A stretch of 64,000 nucleotides of DNA from Nymphaea colorata. Lineage: Eukaryota > Streptophyta > Magnoliopsida > Nymphaeales > Nymphaeaceae. A program made the position numbers and the translations under genes. Shown one piece after another: positions 1-15,741 of this stretch. The stretch's first letter is position 1; each line of letters opens with the position of its first letter. The notes beneath the pieces were generated by a model that had not been told where the DNA came from, did not search any database, and was given only the letters and a program-made list of their open reading frames with translations. The stretch covers positions 39,175,115 through 39,239,114 of the forward strand of contig NC_045138.2 in the NCBI RefSeq assembly GCF_008831285.2, read 5' to 3'.

Positions 1-1113
1 ACCAATCTTTGGCCGACAAGTCGACAAATGAAGAAGTGAAACTTTACAACAAAAATCCCCACAAAACGGACGATCGACTTACCGCCGTTGTACTCCAGAA
101 CAGAAAATCTTCAACCAACAATAAAATTCTCAAGCACCATGTTGGATAGGCATTTCATGAGAAGTGGGAAGGTAGGAACCGGACCACATTGCGGTGCTAA
201 AATCAAGAAAGGAGACCCCAGACTTTGGCCTCCGGCATGTCGGGCAAGAAAGAGGGAAAACAAAGTGAGCAGCACGAGGCAATTACCTTCACGAAATTCC
301 TCAAAAAGATGGGGAAGACCCACTGTGAGCCAGGGGCATTTCCGTCTTTTGGTTAGATTATTATTTTCTACTCCCTGGTTCGACGGATTGTAACACGTAC
401 TTTGGTTTTGCACACAGATAACGCGAGTAACCCTTCGTCTTTAATTACGAATCCTGTGCAGAAATTTCTCATAGCTTAACGCTAAACTGTCAAAAGCAAA
501 CAGAAGAATCCCAGCTTCTTCTACACACTCATCCAATCCAAAGATGGATATCTTTGAGGAGGATTAAAAACAAAAAGAGAGAGAGAATGAGAAAGCAACA
601 ACAGATTACCCGATTAAGAAGTTACCTAGAATCTTGAAGCGAAAAGCAAAAAAAAAAATGATAGTGCGGACACGGCATAGCTCCCAAAACATAAGACAAA
701 GAAGCGAACCTCAGTTCGGAGACTCCAGATTTCCGCTCCGGACTCCTTACGGCCGGATCGAACGCCCCCGGCAACTACTGCACGGTAAAATCTGCTGACG
801 GAAGAACAAAACGCATCAGAAACTCAAAAGAAAACCTCTCAACTAAGAAAAATTAGGAACAGAAATCCAAAGCCTCGTCAGTTTCCGGCGAGAGCCACTC
901 CCCGGCATTTCACGTTCTCGGACGCCTTCAAACTTCGTGAAGGCCGATAAAACAAGAATGTTTTTCTTTCTCATCTTCATTTTTTTCTCCTTCCCATTTT
1001 TACCGCCGAAAAGAAGAACATCGAGTGTCGTTTAAAGGTGTGATAACAGGGATGCCTAAATACCTAAAAATTTCCAGCGAGTTCTTGAGTCTCCAGCTGT
1101 CTCTGTTGCTTAC

Positions 1114-1205
1114 CCTAGTAATCGTAGGTAGGAAAGAGACGAGGAGGGGAGAGAAAGAGCTCGGAAGCCATGGTCACCTCTATCCGATGAAGGAGAAGGG
1201 GGAAG
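1114..1205 (-). other. probable first exon (5' leader) of a minus-strand gene leaving the window
   Basis: On the minus strand the ATG at 1171 opens 18 codons and then meets TAG right at a good donor (exon end 1114, then GTAAGC). The exon is therefore more likely 5' leader with a small upstream ORF than the start of the main protein. The DNA from 1110 down to about 90 is T-rich on the minus strand, as expected for an intron. A second strong donor, GGCG then GTAAGTCG, sits near 75-85, so another exon may end there. No protein family could be recognised; the coding part must lie left of base 1. Confidence 0.35.
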
Positions 1206-1230
1206 CGTCCTGCTTCCATACTCCCCGTTC

Positions 1231-1239
1231 TTTTATATA
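1231..1239 (-). promoter_or_regulatory. TATA box of a leftward gene
   Basis: Read on the minus strand this is TATATAAAA, followed about 60 bases downstream by an ATG in a strong context (ACCATGG at 1169-1171) and then a consensus splice donor. A GC-rich stretch (about 1290-1390) lies just upstream, as in many plant promoters. The transcription unit would run left out of the window. Seen: the motif and its spacing; inferred: that it is used. Confidence 0.5.
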
Positions 1240-1240
1240 G

Positions 1241-2480
1241 CGACTGTTAGAGGAGGCGACACAGATATCCCGTGCGCTGGAGATTCTTGATAAAGGCGTC
1301 GGCCGACTCAGCCACGGCCATTGACTCTCTCGGCTCTGGTTCGGCTTCCGAGCCGCCGCCCCCGCGCGCTCTCGTCGTATAGGGACCGTGCCGTGGATCA
1401 GGAAAAGGCTTCAGGATGTATTCAAAACGGGTAAAATTTCACCCCCCTGAATCAAATCGCGGATGAATGTTTCCCGGAAATTATGGTTCGTTCACTTCCA
1501 AAGTTCCACTCTGGGGTCCGACATTTTTCTCCAGAAAAAAGTTTACCTTCTTCGGACAAGCAAAAGGTTAGTTTGAAATTCTTTCCCAGCTGCCAAACGT
1601 CCGACCTGCTTCCCGACACTTTATCTTCTTCCTTTTCAGCTTTGATTATTGACCAAATATACTAATTTATACAGTAAAGTAAGAATAAGTCAAAAAAGGA
1701 GATTCTCCCATAGTAAATGCTCATTTCAAATCTCTCAATTTTATTGAAATCTTATTTCTTTTTTCGGAATAACTTGTCCTTATATAGATGTGATTTTATA
1801 GTTAATATTGATAAGAAACACATATTAAGTAAGCTTTTATAACTTCTTTAGAATTGTTGGAGAAAAAAATCACGATCTTTGTTAAATCAACTTAAAGTAA
1901 AGGAAATTTCAATAAACAAGACTAATAAACATTTCACTCATTCAGATTAAGTTGTATAAGTGTGTAAGGGTTTTCACAATAAATAAGTGTGATGAACATG
2001 CTTACACAATAAAGTTAAGTTAAAAAATATTTAGCTATATATGTAACTTGAAATATAATCTCAATGGTTATAGCTGTCTTAAGTGGTGGAGCATTAAACC
2101 TAAGTTAAAAGATGTACAGTGAGATAATTGAGGATCTTAAGAGGTAGGAGAAATTTTTTGGGGTGGGTCGTAATCCTCTTGCTCACAAAGTGTGTATATA
2201 ATTGAATGAAAAAAAAACAACAACTAAATTCACACGCACACACGCACCGGATAATTCAATCCAGTGTTGTCAAATCGGCTTGAATGATGCCAAATTGCAA
2301 ATTGATTCTATATGACTACTCCGAAGGAATCAGACCGGGGGAGTCCCCATCCATTTTTATTGATAAAAGAATGGTTATACGCGGTTCAACAGCAAGCCTT
2401 TGGCTCACTGATCATCTTGCTTCAAAAGCAAGGAAAGAACGTCTAATGACAGATGACTATCTCATATAACTAGACTTAAA
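1241..2480. other. intergenic; promoter-proximal then AT-rich, nothing recognised
   Basis: GC-rich to about 1420 (upstream flank of the leftward promoter), then AT-rich sequence with only short chance reading frames. I see no gene, no RNA gene and no clear transposon ends here. Confidence 0.5.
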
Positions 2481-2496
2481 AGTCTAGCAGAAATGG

Positions 2497-3283
2497 CTAT
2501 CTAAAGGAAACATTAAGGCTAAACCAACATCGCCATTTAGGGTTGCTAGCTTGGATAGTGATCCTCTCTTGTCTCTGAAGCGTTAACTCCCCAAGATGAG
2601 TTATCGTTTCCAAAAGAGAACCGCTGCACCAGAAAGAAGTAAACACTTTCTTGTAAATGACACCATCTAACCAAAGAATGGCCACCACTGTAGGGGGTTT
2701 TTCATTTTTCTTCCTGTATATTCTGTTAGGAATCCAAGTTACACTAAAAATTTGAGTCCTAAGCAAGACATGAATAATCTTGCAAACGTTGGGGGAGGAG
2801 GATTTCCTCAAGATCCCTTTCAGATTTAGCACAAATCAGCAAAAGACCTTTCTGAAGAATGGTGAACGTGACACCCGATGGCGATGACCACATATTACGA
2901 AGGTCCTTGAATACTTCAACCAGATCAACCCTAAATCGCGGGTTACCTCCAGTGAGAGGAGCTAGAGCCAACCATCTGAAAGGAAGGGTCATTCGTTCCT
3001 TTGCTTCCATGGGAATTATCAGAGTCTTACGTCCTTCAATCTCCTTGATCGCAAGATCAGGAAGATCCAGCGCCTCCTCCCATTCTGAATCGTTGACACC
3101 CCCCGATGGTTCTACAACGAGCGATTGCTTAGGAGAGCAGTCTCTTGAGTACCATTCCTGGGGATAGCATCCGTCGCGCTCCCAAAAGCAGGGTGCAAAC
3201 CACTCTAGTCGCCGGGATCCGGCGATGCACGAGAGCCCTTTCCTAGCGACAGGCTGGGGTTTTGGAGGTAAAGTCTCCAGAAC
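2497..3283 (-). pseudogene. decayed retroelement-type protein (DUF4283-like), broken
   Basis: The minus strand is open from 3283 to a stop at 2759, about 174 codons, although the first ATG is only at 3010. The stretch with V-E-V-F-K-D-L, then G-L-L-L-I-C-A and D-L-E-E-I-L resembles the DUF4283 domain found in plant gag-like, LINE-associated proteins (hydrophobic start, short W-containing turn, then L..GL.L..c.s..DLe.IL). After the stop a second frame (2832-2497) continues with F-W-C-S-G-S-L-L-E-T-I, which resembles the following part of the same domain, so at least a stop and a frameshift separate the halves. No zinc knuckle, endonuclease or reverse transcriptase follows. It is a fragment of a mobile-element protein rather than a working gene; the family assignment is from memory of the domain's pattern. 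Confidence 0.4.
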
Positions 3284-3737
3284 TCATGATTTCCAATTAG
3301 GGGTGGCGTTTCATTTTAACGGCCACTCACTTCTTGACATTCTTTTTGATATTTTTTCTCTTTTTGACGTTCTTCTTGAGACTCGATGTATGTGGAATGT
3401 AAATATATGCCAAGTTCAAATATAATAATTAATATTATCCATATCAAACAGATGGACAGAGAAATTTTTCTGGTATCACTCTGGCATTTGTCGTAGAAGC
3501 TCCGCCGCTCAACTTCTTGGGGGCACCATGAGGAGTGGTAGGAAGAAATATCAGTCTTATTTGATGATAATTCTCTCTTCTTGCCGTAGCCCATAGGTGG
3601 CGAGGCGCTTTCATCAGGGTGATTCCTGATTGTAACGCATCTTCGATGCATCTCGATTCCTAATTAACCTTAGTACTTCTGTTCTCTTGTTCGTGGACCT
3701 GTGGTTGTTAATGGCTCAATTCTCATGCCGTTATAAC

Positions 3738-3855
<118 letters not shown>

Positions 3856-4102
3856 CGTGCTAACCTATAGGTGTTATATCTAAATAATTATCTTGACCAC
3901 TAACCTTATTAAGAATGGATGCTGAAAAAGAAAAAGTGAAAAAAAGGCATTAGTCTTAACAAATTTTCTCCTTCTTTTCTTCTCAACTATCTATGTTGGA
4001 AAAATAAATGCTAAGGTGATTTCTTACTAATCCAGTAGCCAAGGGTCTGATCGCTATCAATTTTTTTCCTATTAATTCTTCCCTTTCCCTCTTTCTCTCT
4101 CC

Positions 4103-4155
4103 ACACACACACACACACATATATGTATATATATATATATATATATACATATATA
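4103..4155. repeat. compound microsatellite (AC)n-(AT)n
   Basis: AC dinucleotides followed by interrupted AT dinucleotides. Same motif order as the array at 3738-3853 but lacking the AG end. Confidence 0.85.
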
Positions 4156-4420
4156 AGAAAAATTAAATGGTAGTTTTTTTTTTAAGTTACAAAATTGAAT
4201 AATAACTCTGGTTTTTAAAAGTTACCCATCCATCTAACTAATACCATTTAAGATAAAAACAAGGAAAAAAATATTATGGGTGTTTTTGTCAACTAGTATT
4301 AAGCTATATATTTTTTTTCTTGTTTTTTCTATCAACCATCAATCTGCTTCAGATTGATAGCCAAAGATAGAGTGACTTTGGATAATTAGAATAATCATTC
4401 AACCACCCCTCCCATCACAA

Positions 4421-4465
4421 ACACACACACACATATATATAGTGAGAGAGAGAGAGAGAGAGAGT
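4421..4465. repeat. compound microsatellite (AC)n-(AT)n-(AG)n
   Basis: Short AC, AT and AG blocks in that order. It is the third copy of this arrangement within 750 bases. Confidence 0.85.
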
Positions 4466-5977
4466 AGTATTGAATTATTAAATTTATTCAATTTAAAAGT
4501 CTTAAATATTATCACCAGTGAGGTTTTCAAAGGTGTGGGCTGTCAGGCTGGGACCAAAATTTTCATGGTTTTGTTTTTTCTTTGGAAAAACAAGTGCACA
4601 TGTTACTAGTTAGGTGGATACAATTTGAATCGGCATAAAAACTGCCAATACTGAACTCCATTGGTTTTATTAAGGGTCCCATAAATATCTTTTTGAGGGG
4701 AATCTATATAAGCTATCGTATTTTTTCAATTTCTAGAGAAACATTATCAACATGTGCAGTACTACTAAAGAGAAGATTAAAAAAAAATAAAAAAAGCAGA
4801 AAAAGAATTATTACCAGGCTACCACTGCAAAAAAGTTAATTCCATAATTTTAGATGGTTTCTTCGTAGGTATCATCTATTGGCGACGGTCAGCTAGAAAG
4901 CATTTGACTGACCATGATATCTGCAGGGATCTGTTTTTAAAGGATCCGGAAAACTCAAAATCCATATATTTGGAGACATATTACAAATCTCTTGTTTGAA
5001 TAATGCACCATACAACCTTCCTTTTTCAATGTATAAATTATTGAACTTGAGAGATAATGGAGATTTTAAATCTATGGATCGAAAAGCTATAGTTTGATAA
5101 AGCGATGCATTTAAAGTGGGCGACACGACAGATCATACCCCCGGATTTAAGATATCGGATAATCGGCTGTTATATAGCGTTTGACTTCTCGTCAGAAAAT
5201 TTTGGATCCACTGTCCCGTGTTTGGACATTAATGCAACACTTGCAACTGTAGATTGTCTTATGAAAAGAAAGAGAGAACAGGAGTGACAAGGACACAAAT
5301 TTGAGGTGAAAATGAAGTTGGAGCAATTGGTTAAAATTTCCTGGATTCTACAGTCTGCTCAGGCTCAACGATAGGACTCATTCAGTTTTGGTTCTTGTTC
5401 TCTGTTATCAATATTTTTTAACAAGCTTTTTCGCTTCAACAACATGCAAACGCAAGGTTTATTCCATTTTGGTAAGGTAGACTCACTTGCTTTTGAGTTC
5501 AGCCGTTTATTTTCCACCATTTACAATCCATGGTAAGTGTGACACTTAAATTGAAGGTGTACCGTAAATCCACCTAGACCCCGAAGCAAAACAAAACTTT
5601 AAAGGTGTAAGAGTATGAACTTGCACCGACTCTTATGCTGAAGACTGTTTTTTTAAATAAATATTAAAAAAATTGACTCGATTGATTCACCGGACAATTA
5701 AGGGAGCCAATGTGTCATAAACATTATTTTTTATAATTGTTAATATAAGTCCGTTTTATAATTTTTTGCTAACTCTTTCTTAAAATGCATATAATATGTA
5801 TATTTTTCCAATCTATTCGGTTGAATCACCAAATCTTGGCAGTGTAGCTGATTCGAACTAGTTTCTCGAATAGCACCATGATATTAAAATTACAATTATT
5901 ATTTGTAGAAATGGAAAGATCAAAAGCTCCTAGCGCTTTGCCAATGAACCTCCATCTCTTCTTCCAAACACATCAAT

Positions 5978-6102
5978 TTTGGCAATAGTATCAGCTTGTT
6001 ACTGTTCTATGAATGTGCTCCAATATAGAGTGTCAGATGAACTTGCTACAAATCTTTAGAGCAAATTCATGAAACAGTAACAAGTTGTTTCTTTATTACC
6101 AA
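5978..6102. mobile_element. MITE-like inverted-repeat element
   Basis: The arms 5995-6020 and 6055-6084 are near-perfect inverted copies (CTTGTTACTGTT on one side, its complement on the other). The similarity continues outwards to TTTGGCAATA on the left and TATTACCAAA on the right. No coding capacity. The ends resemble those of the element at 6642-6810, so this may be a shorter or rearranged relative. I could not identify a target duplication. Confidence 0.5.
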
Positions 6103-6641
6103 ACAATCTTTAGGAATGGTTTGAAAACATTATGCTACTGTCTCATGTATCTTTCCTAAAAAATTGGTTATATTCATTTGACACACACGCATGAAACAGT
6201 CACAGTTACCTCCCAAAAGAATTTGAAGGCGTCCTAAAAGTGACAACGGCAAAGGTACCGATCGTGGTTTCCTTCTCCCATGCTCTAGACAGAACTTGTC
6301 CTGGACAAAAAACATGGTCCCGCACTAAATTAACTCATCAGTCATCACCCATTCGTTCCTTGGACCACGGAAAATGCCCATCTTTGTCAACCACGTCCTC
6401 GTTGAGTCCACAAAGAAAAGTAAGCTCATCAAGGGAAGCACACAATCTAGGGTTTGGAACCATTTTGTGAACACCAACCCTAAAAGAATGAAAGCCCTCT
6501 CGGGCAGAAAGAAGGAAGATCAGAAGGCAGGCTCATCATGTTAGCAAGCATCTCAAAATTGGAGTTTTTAATAGATGTCACGTTATAGAACATATAGGTA
6601 GATATATAGATTGGCAATTAAATAGGTTGCAGTGACATTAA

Positions 6642-6810
6642 GGGGTCGTTTGGTAATGAGAATAGCAACATAACCGTTTCATGCATGTGCGCTTCAATTT
6701 TTGAAGTAGATTCACGATATACAGACAAATAAATATACCCTAAAGGTAAAATGAATATATCACAAAGATTGAGATAAATACATGGAACAATATTCTATTG
6801 CCAAAGACCC
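6642..6810. mobile_element. Tourist-like MITE (PIF/Harbinger type)
   Basis: The left end reads GGGGTCGTTTGGTAAT and the right end, reversed, GGGTCTTTGGCAAT. These are matching terminal inverted repeats of the G-rich type known from Tourist MITEs. TTAA flanks both sides (6638-6641 and 6811-6814), fitting the TTA/TAA target preference of PIF/Harbinger transposases. About 169 bp, AT-rich, non-coding, therefore non-autonomous. Confidence 0.65.
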
Positions 6811-6814
6811 TTAA

Positions 6815-9800
6815 ATCCAATAATTGAGAAAAAGTAACAAAAGAAGCAATAACTAAAGGGAGAAGGGAAAAGGATAAAACCTGTTAAGAGTTACATTTCA
6901 AGTTTTTGCATGTAAATTTTCAATTTCCTGAAAACACGCGAGGCTTCCTTGACTTCGCGTAAAATTGTAAGGCTAAACCTTGATCATCGGGGAGCTTTAA
7001 CTTGACGCCCTATCACATTTTTCTCTTAATACGAACAACTTCATACCTTTCATATTTCTCTTTCATGTAATTGTCATAAAATGTTGTTTTATGTGATCTA
7101 TAGATATTTTTATTCTGAAGCAAACACTGCTGCCTTTATTTCTAAAAACAAACGAATGGAGAATGTACTGAATATGTACATGAAAAAGGAAAAGCTACAT
7201 CTATAAGTATTTTTAATACTCTTATTAACAAGCAAAGAATAGAATTAATAGTCTCTTGAAAAAGGTTTGCATTTAATATTTTCAACTTAATTTTCATCGT
7301 TTCATTTAATACACTTAAGACCCAAATGATTCTTATTAATTCTGGTGTATAAGTGTCTGGGTGCTACCTATTAATTAATATGTCAAGCTTCTTATTGAAT
7401 GGTAATCAAATTGCTCAAGAAAGCGAGGATGTGGATGCTTTAAGTTGTCGTCCAAACAATGATTTGCCAAGATATAATTTCGTTTCCATATATATAAACA
7501 AAAACGAAAGTAATATATATATATATATTTTAAGTAGAAAGCATCTCCAGTAGGATTTTGCTTCACACTTAACGATACGAAAAACATGAAATATCGCGTA
7601 CTGTCAACTCTTAAAAAATGAAATAAATAGTAAAAAATATCAAATCGAAAGTTATGACGTACTGTTGAAAGATTCAGAGAGACATTAAGTATTGTGGTTA
7701 ATTATTGTCTTGAAAGGAGCCTTTCCTCGTCTGGATTCCTAACTTGCCTCTTGTACGTTCACAATTCCGACGGATATTTTCCTAGGAAAAGAAAACCGAG
7801 AGAACAACTCACACTTTTGATGCCAAACAAGGGGCCCCGATGTTATACGGATCTGTACCTAGACAATTTGATAGGTCAAGTGGGCCGACCGGACCTAGTC
7901 AAACTGAGCCCACCGGTCCATTTAGTCAATGAGCTGGGTCCGGCTCTCAACATGAAGGCTCTATTTTACTTGTCCCGCTGGGGCTCTTGTGCTCATCCTT
8001 TTCTGGTCTGGTCTGGACTTCCTTCCAAAGCGTAGGACCCCACCTCCCACCCATGCTCACGGCCATGCATTTGCTCCGGCTGGATTTTTATACATATCGG
8101 ACCTGGATTGGAATGACATTATGCAGCACTGGCCCAGCTAAGAAAGTGACCTTAACCGGGTCTTGATTTGCCTTCAAAATGGATCGGTTTTCGGTCCATC
8201 CGGGGCAAGATTGAGAGTGTATGCGACTTGTAATGGGTAATCGGATCGGTTGGCCTGATCCAAGTCAGTCCATTCAACTTCAAGCATGGCAAACACAGAG
8301 GAATATAACCATGAGCATGAAGGACCCTTTTATCTGGGCTTACTCGACCATGCTAACCAAACCGGGGCTTGGACTAATTTAGGGATTGGAAACCATCATG
8401 AGCATGTCGGCTTCGATAACCCCTCCAATTTCGACTTGTGCGATATCACATATCTGAAATAGCGTTTGCGGGTTCATAGTTATTTTCGGTGCCTCGGGGT
8501 GACACCCTCACTATGTTTCAATTTGCATATTGATGACCCACCTTTTGAAAGATGATGAACTAGAACAAGTAGTATGACACATAGATATCTTAATGTTAAT
8601 GTTTGGAGATTTATCAAAATTTTCAGCTATACCTTATGGAGTGCATCTTGAGGCTAGTTTGGATTATGGTAATTTTGGATTCGGATATCGATCTAATAGG
8701 ATAGGATACTACAAGCTGCATGCCGTCATTGTTTGCACTCCATAAACTACTCCAGATACGTTATTCCATATTAATGATGACATAAGATGTTAACGGATCA
8801 GATATGTTCGACTACCAATTCAAATTCAAGTCCATTTGATCATATCGGAAAACAAAATCCAGAAGCCATTTTGTAATTGAATCAGACTCCAGCATTGACT
8901 GAGATCCAACGAAAATTTGACTTACACATACAAGTTTAACCTTGCTTTTTTCAGAACTGTTATGTTTTGAAAATTAGTATATGAATTCTAGTTGTCACAC
9001 AATTTTGTGGCGGATCTAAAAAAAAAAAAGAAAAAATTTGGAAGGACAGAGTCTGACCTACATCAGAAAATTTGGCCTCCTTGTTGAACAATTCTCTCGA
9101 TTTTCGTCTGAAAAGCAGGCCCAGTCTAGGTAGGTCTAGTCAGTGTCGAACCAGACGAGGTCAGCTTCGTTGAGTAAGACAATAGAGACTACCCACAATA
9201 CAGATGCTTCTGCATCTAGCATCTTCAGGCGAATCCAGCCATGAAAAGGACTCGTCCAAGCGATTACATCGTGTTCCTGCAGAAAAGTACACGCTACATG
9301 GGAGGGCTGATATCTGTCAGAACATGTCTGACCCGACTCACCCACTCCATGTAAAATATTGGCAAGAGATTTCGATGATCTATGGGCAGCCTAGATTTTG
9401 ACCAATATCCAGATTTTACATTAAAATGAATCGGATAAAGAAAATAGCATTTGGATAGTCATAGTATAAGTGGTCGGCTTAAGTATGGCAAGGATGCTAT
9501 GCTGCACACTACCGGAGTTGAGCTCGAGCTTAGACAGTTAGAGCAACAGCAAGCTTGAGCTGGACTCGACTACACAAAATTTAAGATGGAGCTCCACTTG
9601 CTTAACCCATGTAACTCGTCTAGCGTTCATTTAACTCTTGTAACTTGTGACATTGGTTTTGACAATATTATATAAAGTATTGATTTGTAAGTCAAATTGA
9701 GTATAAATGAATCAATTTCTGAAAACTTGAATTCAACTCATTTATCGTTTCCAATATCTTGTAAAGCGGAACGACTTAAGTACAAGTCTAAGTTTTTTTT

Positions 9801-9939
9801 TCGAATGAGTTCCAATCGAACCAAAATCCGATTCGTTTGGCCTAGTCGGATTAGGTCGCAACCTCTGGAAGTGGTTGGGGTTATGCTGGTATTTATTCAA
9901 AAATTCTGGGGGTATTCCTGTAAAGAAGACGGAAAATGA
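6815..9939. other. intergenic, no gene supported
   Basis: The longest frame here (7694-8035) has no recognisable domain and no splice or promoter context, and I treat it as chance. The 7.8-8.4 kb part is less AT-rich than its surroundings and contains many short words such as GGTCCG and CCGGTC, as in old LTR-element debris, but no terminal repeats were found. Confidence 0.4.
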
Positions 9940-10420
9940 ATCGACGGCTGGACAGAGACGGAAGGGCCGTCCATCAATGGCGGTGGTCCCTATGCTTTAC
10001 TTGGAGGAATTGTTGGCCGGAAACGAACGAAATATCCCGGCTCTGCTACGAAGCGCGCCGATCGATCACGGCCGAGGCCCCCCACGCTCCTGCCTTGTTC
10101 TGAGGACACGTGGTAGACGTGCGAAGGGGGACAGTTCGCCGACTCCGTGGAGGCGGTGGCGGTGGCGGAAATTGTCAGCGGCGGAACGTGGGAAGGCGGG
10201 GCCGGCCGGGTGGGGAATGTCGGGGCGCGTTTTTGTCGGCATCGGCGAGTTTAGCACGATTGCTCGGGCGACCCGTCGAGTCTCTGTCGAAGATGATTCG
10301 GCGTCGGCCCACCGGCCAGGCTTCCGGCGAAACGCCGGCAGGGTTTCGGTCATCGACCACGTCAAAGAAGACTTGTGCCACTTATCCTCCACCAATTTTT
10401 CTTAAGAGGGAAAGAAAATT
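9940..10420. other. GC-rich island with a perfect CACGTG G-box
   Basis: About 480 bases are sharply richer in G+C and CpG than both flanks. They contain CACGTG at 10107-10112 and CCACGTC near 10358, the cores bound by bZIP and bHLH factors. Frames are open on both strands (plus 9875-10405, minus 10066-10395), which is expected from GC content alone; none shows a domain. It could be the promoter or first exon of a decayed or unrecognised gene. No TATA box or convincing splice junction was found. Confidence 0.35.
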
Positions 10421-10934
10421 GAGGTTCACTATATCACACGCCATGGATCTTATGATGTCAGACGTCTATCTTCGGGCGAGTAAGGGACAGCCATTTTCAA
10501 TTTTGGAGTAAATTATCACCAAATTATTATTATTATTATAAGAAAACCATTATGAGGAAGGAGAATGTTTTCTTGGCATTAATCAAGAAGTATGCTTTTC
10601 TCAAAGCATTTAGGAAAAATTTGATGATCTGAAAAAATAAGAAGAGGCAAATTATGAGAATTATATATTTTTTTCTTTTTTTCACAAAAAAGATTGATAA
10701 ATACTCAAAACAGTTATCAAGATTTAAAATAAATCTCAAAAAGGAAAATATATTAAAAACATTTTCGTGAAAAAACATACAAAACACAAACAAAATGACA
10801 GAACTTGTTAATTTCAGCTGAGCAATTTCTGTAAACTAACTTTGATTCATTTTCCTCTTTCCCCCAACTTTTATCATCTGAAAGACAAACCATTTGCGAC
10901 AATGGTCAGAAGTCCCAATGAAGGATCGTTGGGA

Positions 10935-11322
10935 GAACAGTTTCATTCTGCTTAGTGAAGAAAAATTGAAAAATCTATACACAAAAAAGTAATATGCAGC
11001 ACTCTGGTGAATCCATTTCATTTATTGTCAGTAGTCAGAACACTTCTTTTCTACTCATTTTTTGCATGATATTTGTTTCCTAAACGCCAGGAGAATTTAA
11101 GATCAGAAGGCTATCCCCCATTTTTGCATGTTTTCACGTGTAAACCAGGCTTCATGTGCAGTAGATTTCGACATTTTGTATTCACGCTCAGAAAAAGTTC
11201 CAAGATTTGCCCCAAACTAACCTGAATGCGACCAATGAAGTGGATTCACAAGAGTGCTGCATACTATTTTTTTTGTGTATAGATTTTTCAAATTTTCTTC
11301 ACTAAGCAGAATGGAACTGTTC
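10935..11322. repeat. large inverted repeat (arms 10935-11018 and 11238-11322)
   Basis: The two arms, each about 84 bases, are close reverse complements separated by about 219 bases. Both carry the words TGTGTATAGATTTTTCAA and TTCTTCACTAAGCAGAAT (or complements). A transcript through here would fold into a long hairpin. The similarity fades outside the arms, though short matches continue. No coding frame inside. It lies about 435 bases beyond the stop codon of the kinase gene. It could be a foldback transposon or an inverted duplication. Confidence 0.7.
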
Positions 11323-11756
11323 GGCCAAAATGTTTATGCCAAATCAAATGAAGGAATCTGGTCACGACAATGAACCGGGATTCATTTACATTTTATCAAA
11401 AATCTTATGAGCAAAATTAACCTACTATTCTCCACTATACGGCGACCACCAAATCCATGGCGTAATCTACCGAAGAAGTGAGGGGAGTGAGTTCGAAGAA
11501 ATTTTCAAATGCCAAGAGTTTAACTGCGATTTCTGATGACATAAAAAGATGGAAATTGATTGCAGCGGCTGTCAAACCGAGAAAGTTGATTATTATTAAC
11601 GATTCACACTACACACTTGGGAAACAACAATAGATGCCATCTTCAACCTAAATAGCAGTTAACTTCCAAACTTCTGGAAGACCAACAATTGCCAGCCATC
11701 AACGATATTAAAATACTGCTTCACAAACTGTGAAGGTCTTCGAGATTACAGAGGAA

Positions 11757-15574
<3,818 letters not shown>

Positions 15575-15639
15575 CGACATGAGGAACAAACGAACAGAAA
15601 TTCACTGGTGTTGCACAGAGGCACTGCAAATATCTCTTC

Positions 15640-15680
15640 CCCCCCACTCTCTCTCTCTCTCGAGGTTCTTTCTCGAGTTT
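15640..15680 (-). promoter_or_regulatory. GA-rich 5' leader tract of CDKB1
   Basis: A CT run on the plus strand (GA on the transcript strand) lies 66-106 bases upstream of the ATG, typical of plant 5' leaders. No convincing TATA box was found, so the transcription start is not fixed. Confidence 0.35.
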
Positions 15681-15741
15681 CCTTTCTAGGGAACTTTGCT
15701 TTTGTAAAAGCAGAGGAGGGACTGCCTGATTCAAATTTTGA

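Noticed and set aside
7694-8035. 113-codon plus-strand frame
   Set aside because: No recognised domain and no splice or promoter context; likely chance in a less AT-rich patch.
9875-10405. 176-codon plus-strand frame in the GC-rich island, with overlapping minus-strand frames
   Set aside because: Open frames on several strands at once are expected from high GC; composition is Arg/Gly/Pro-biased and no domain is visible.
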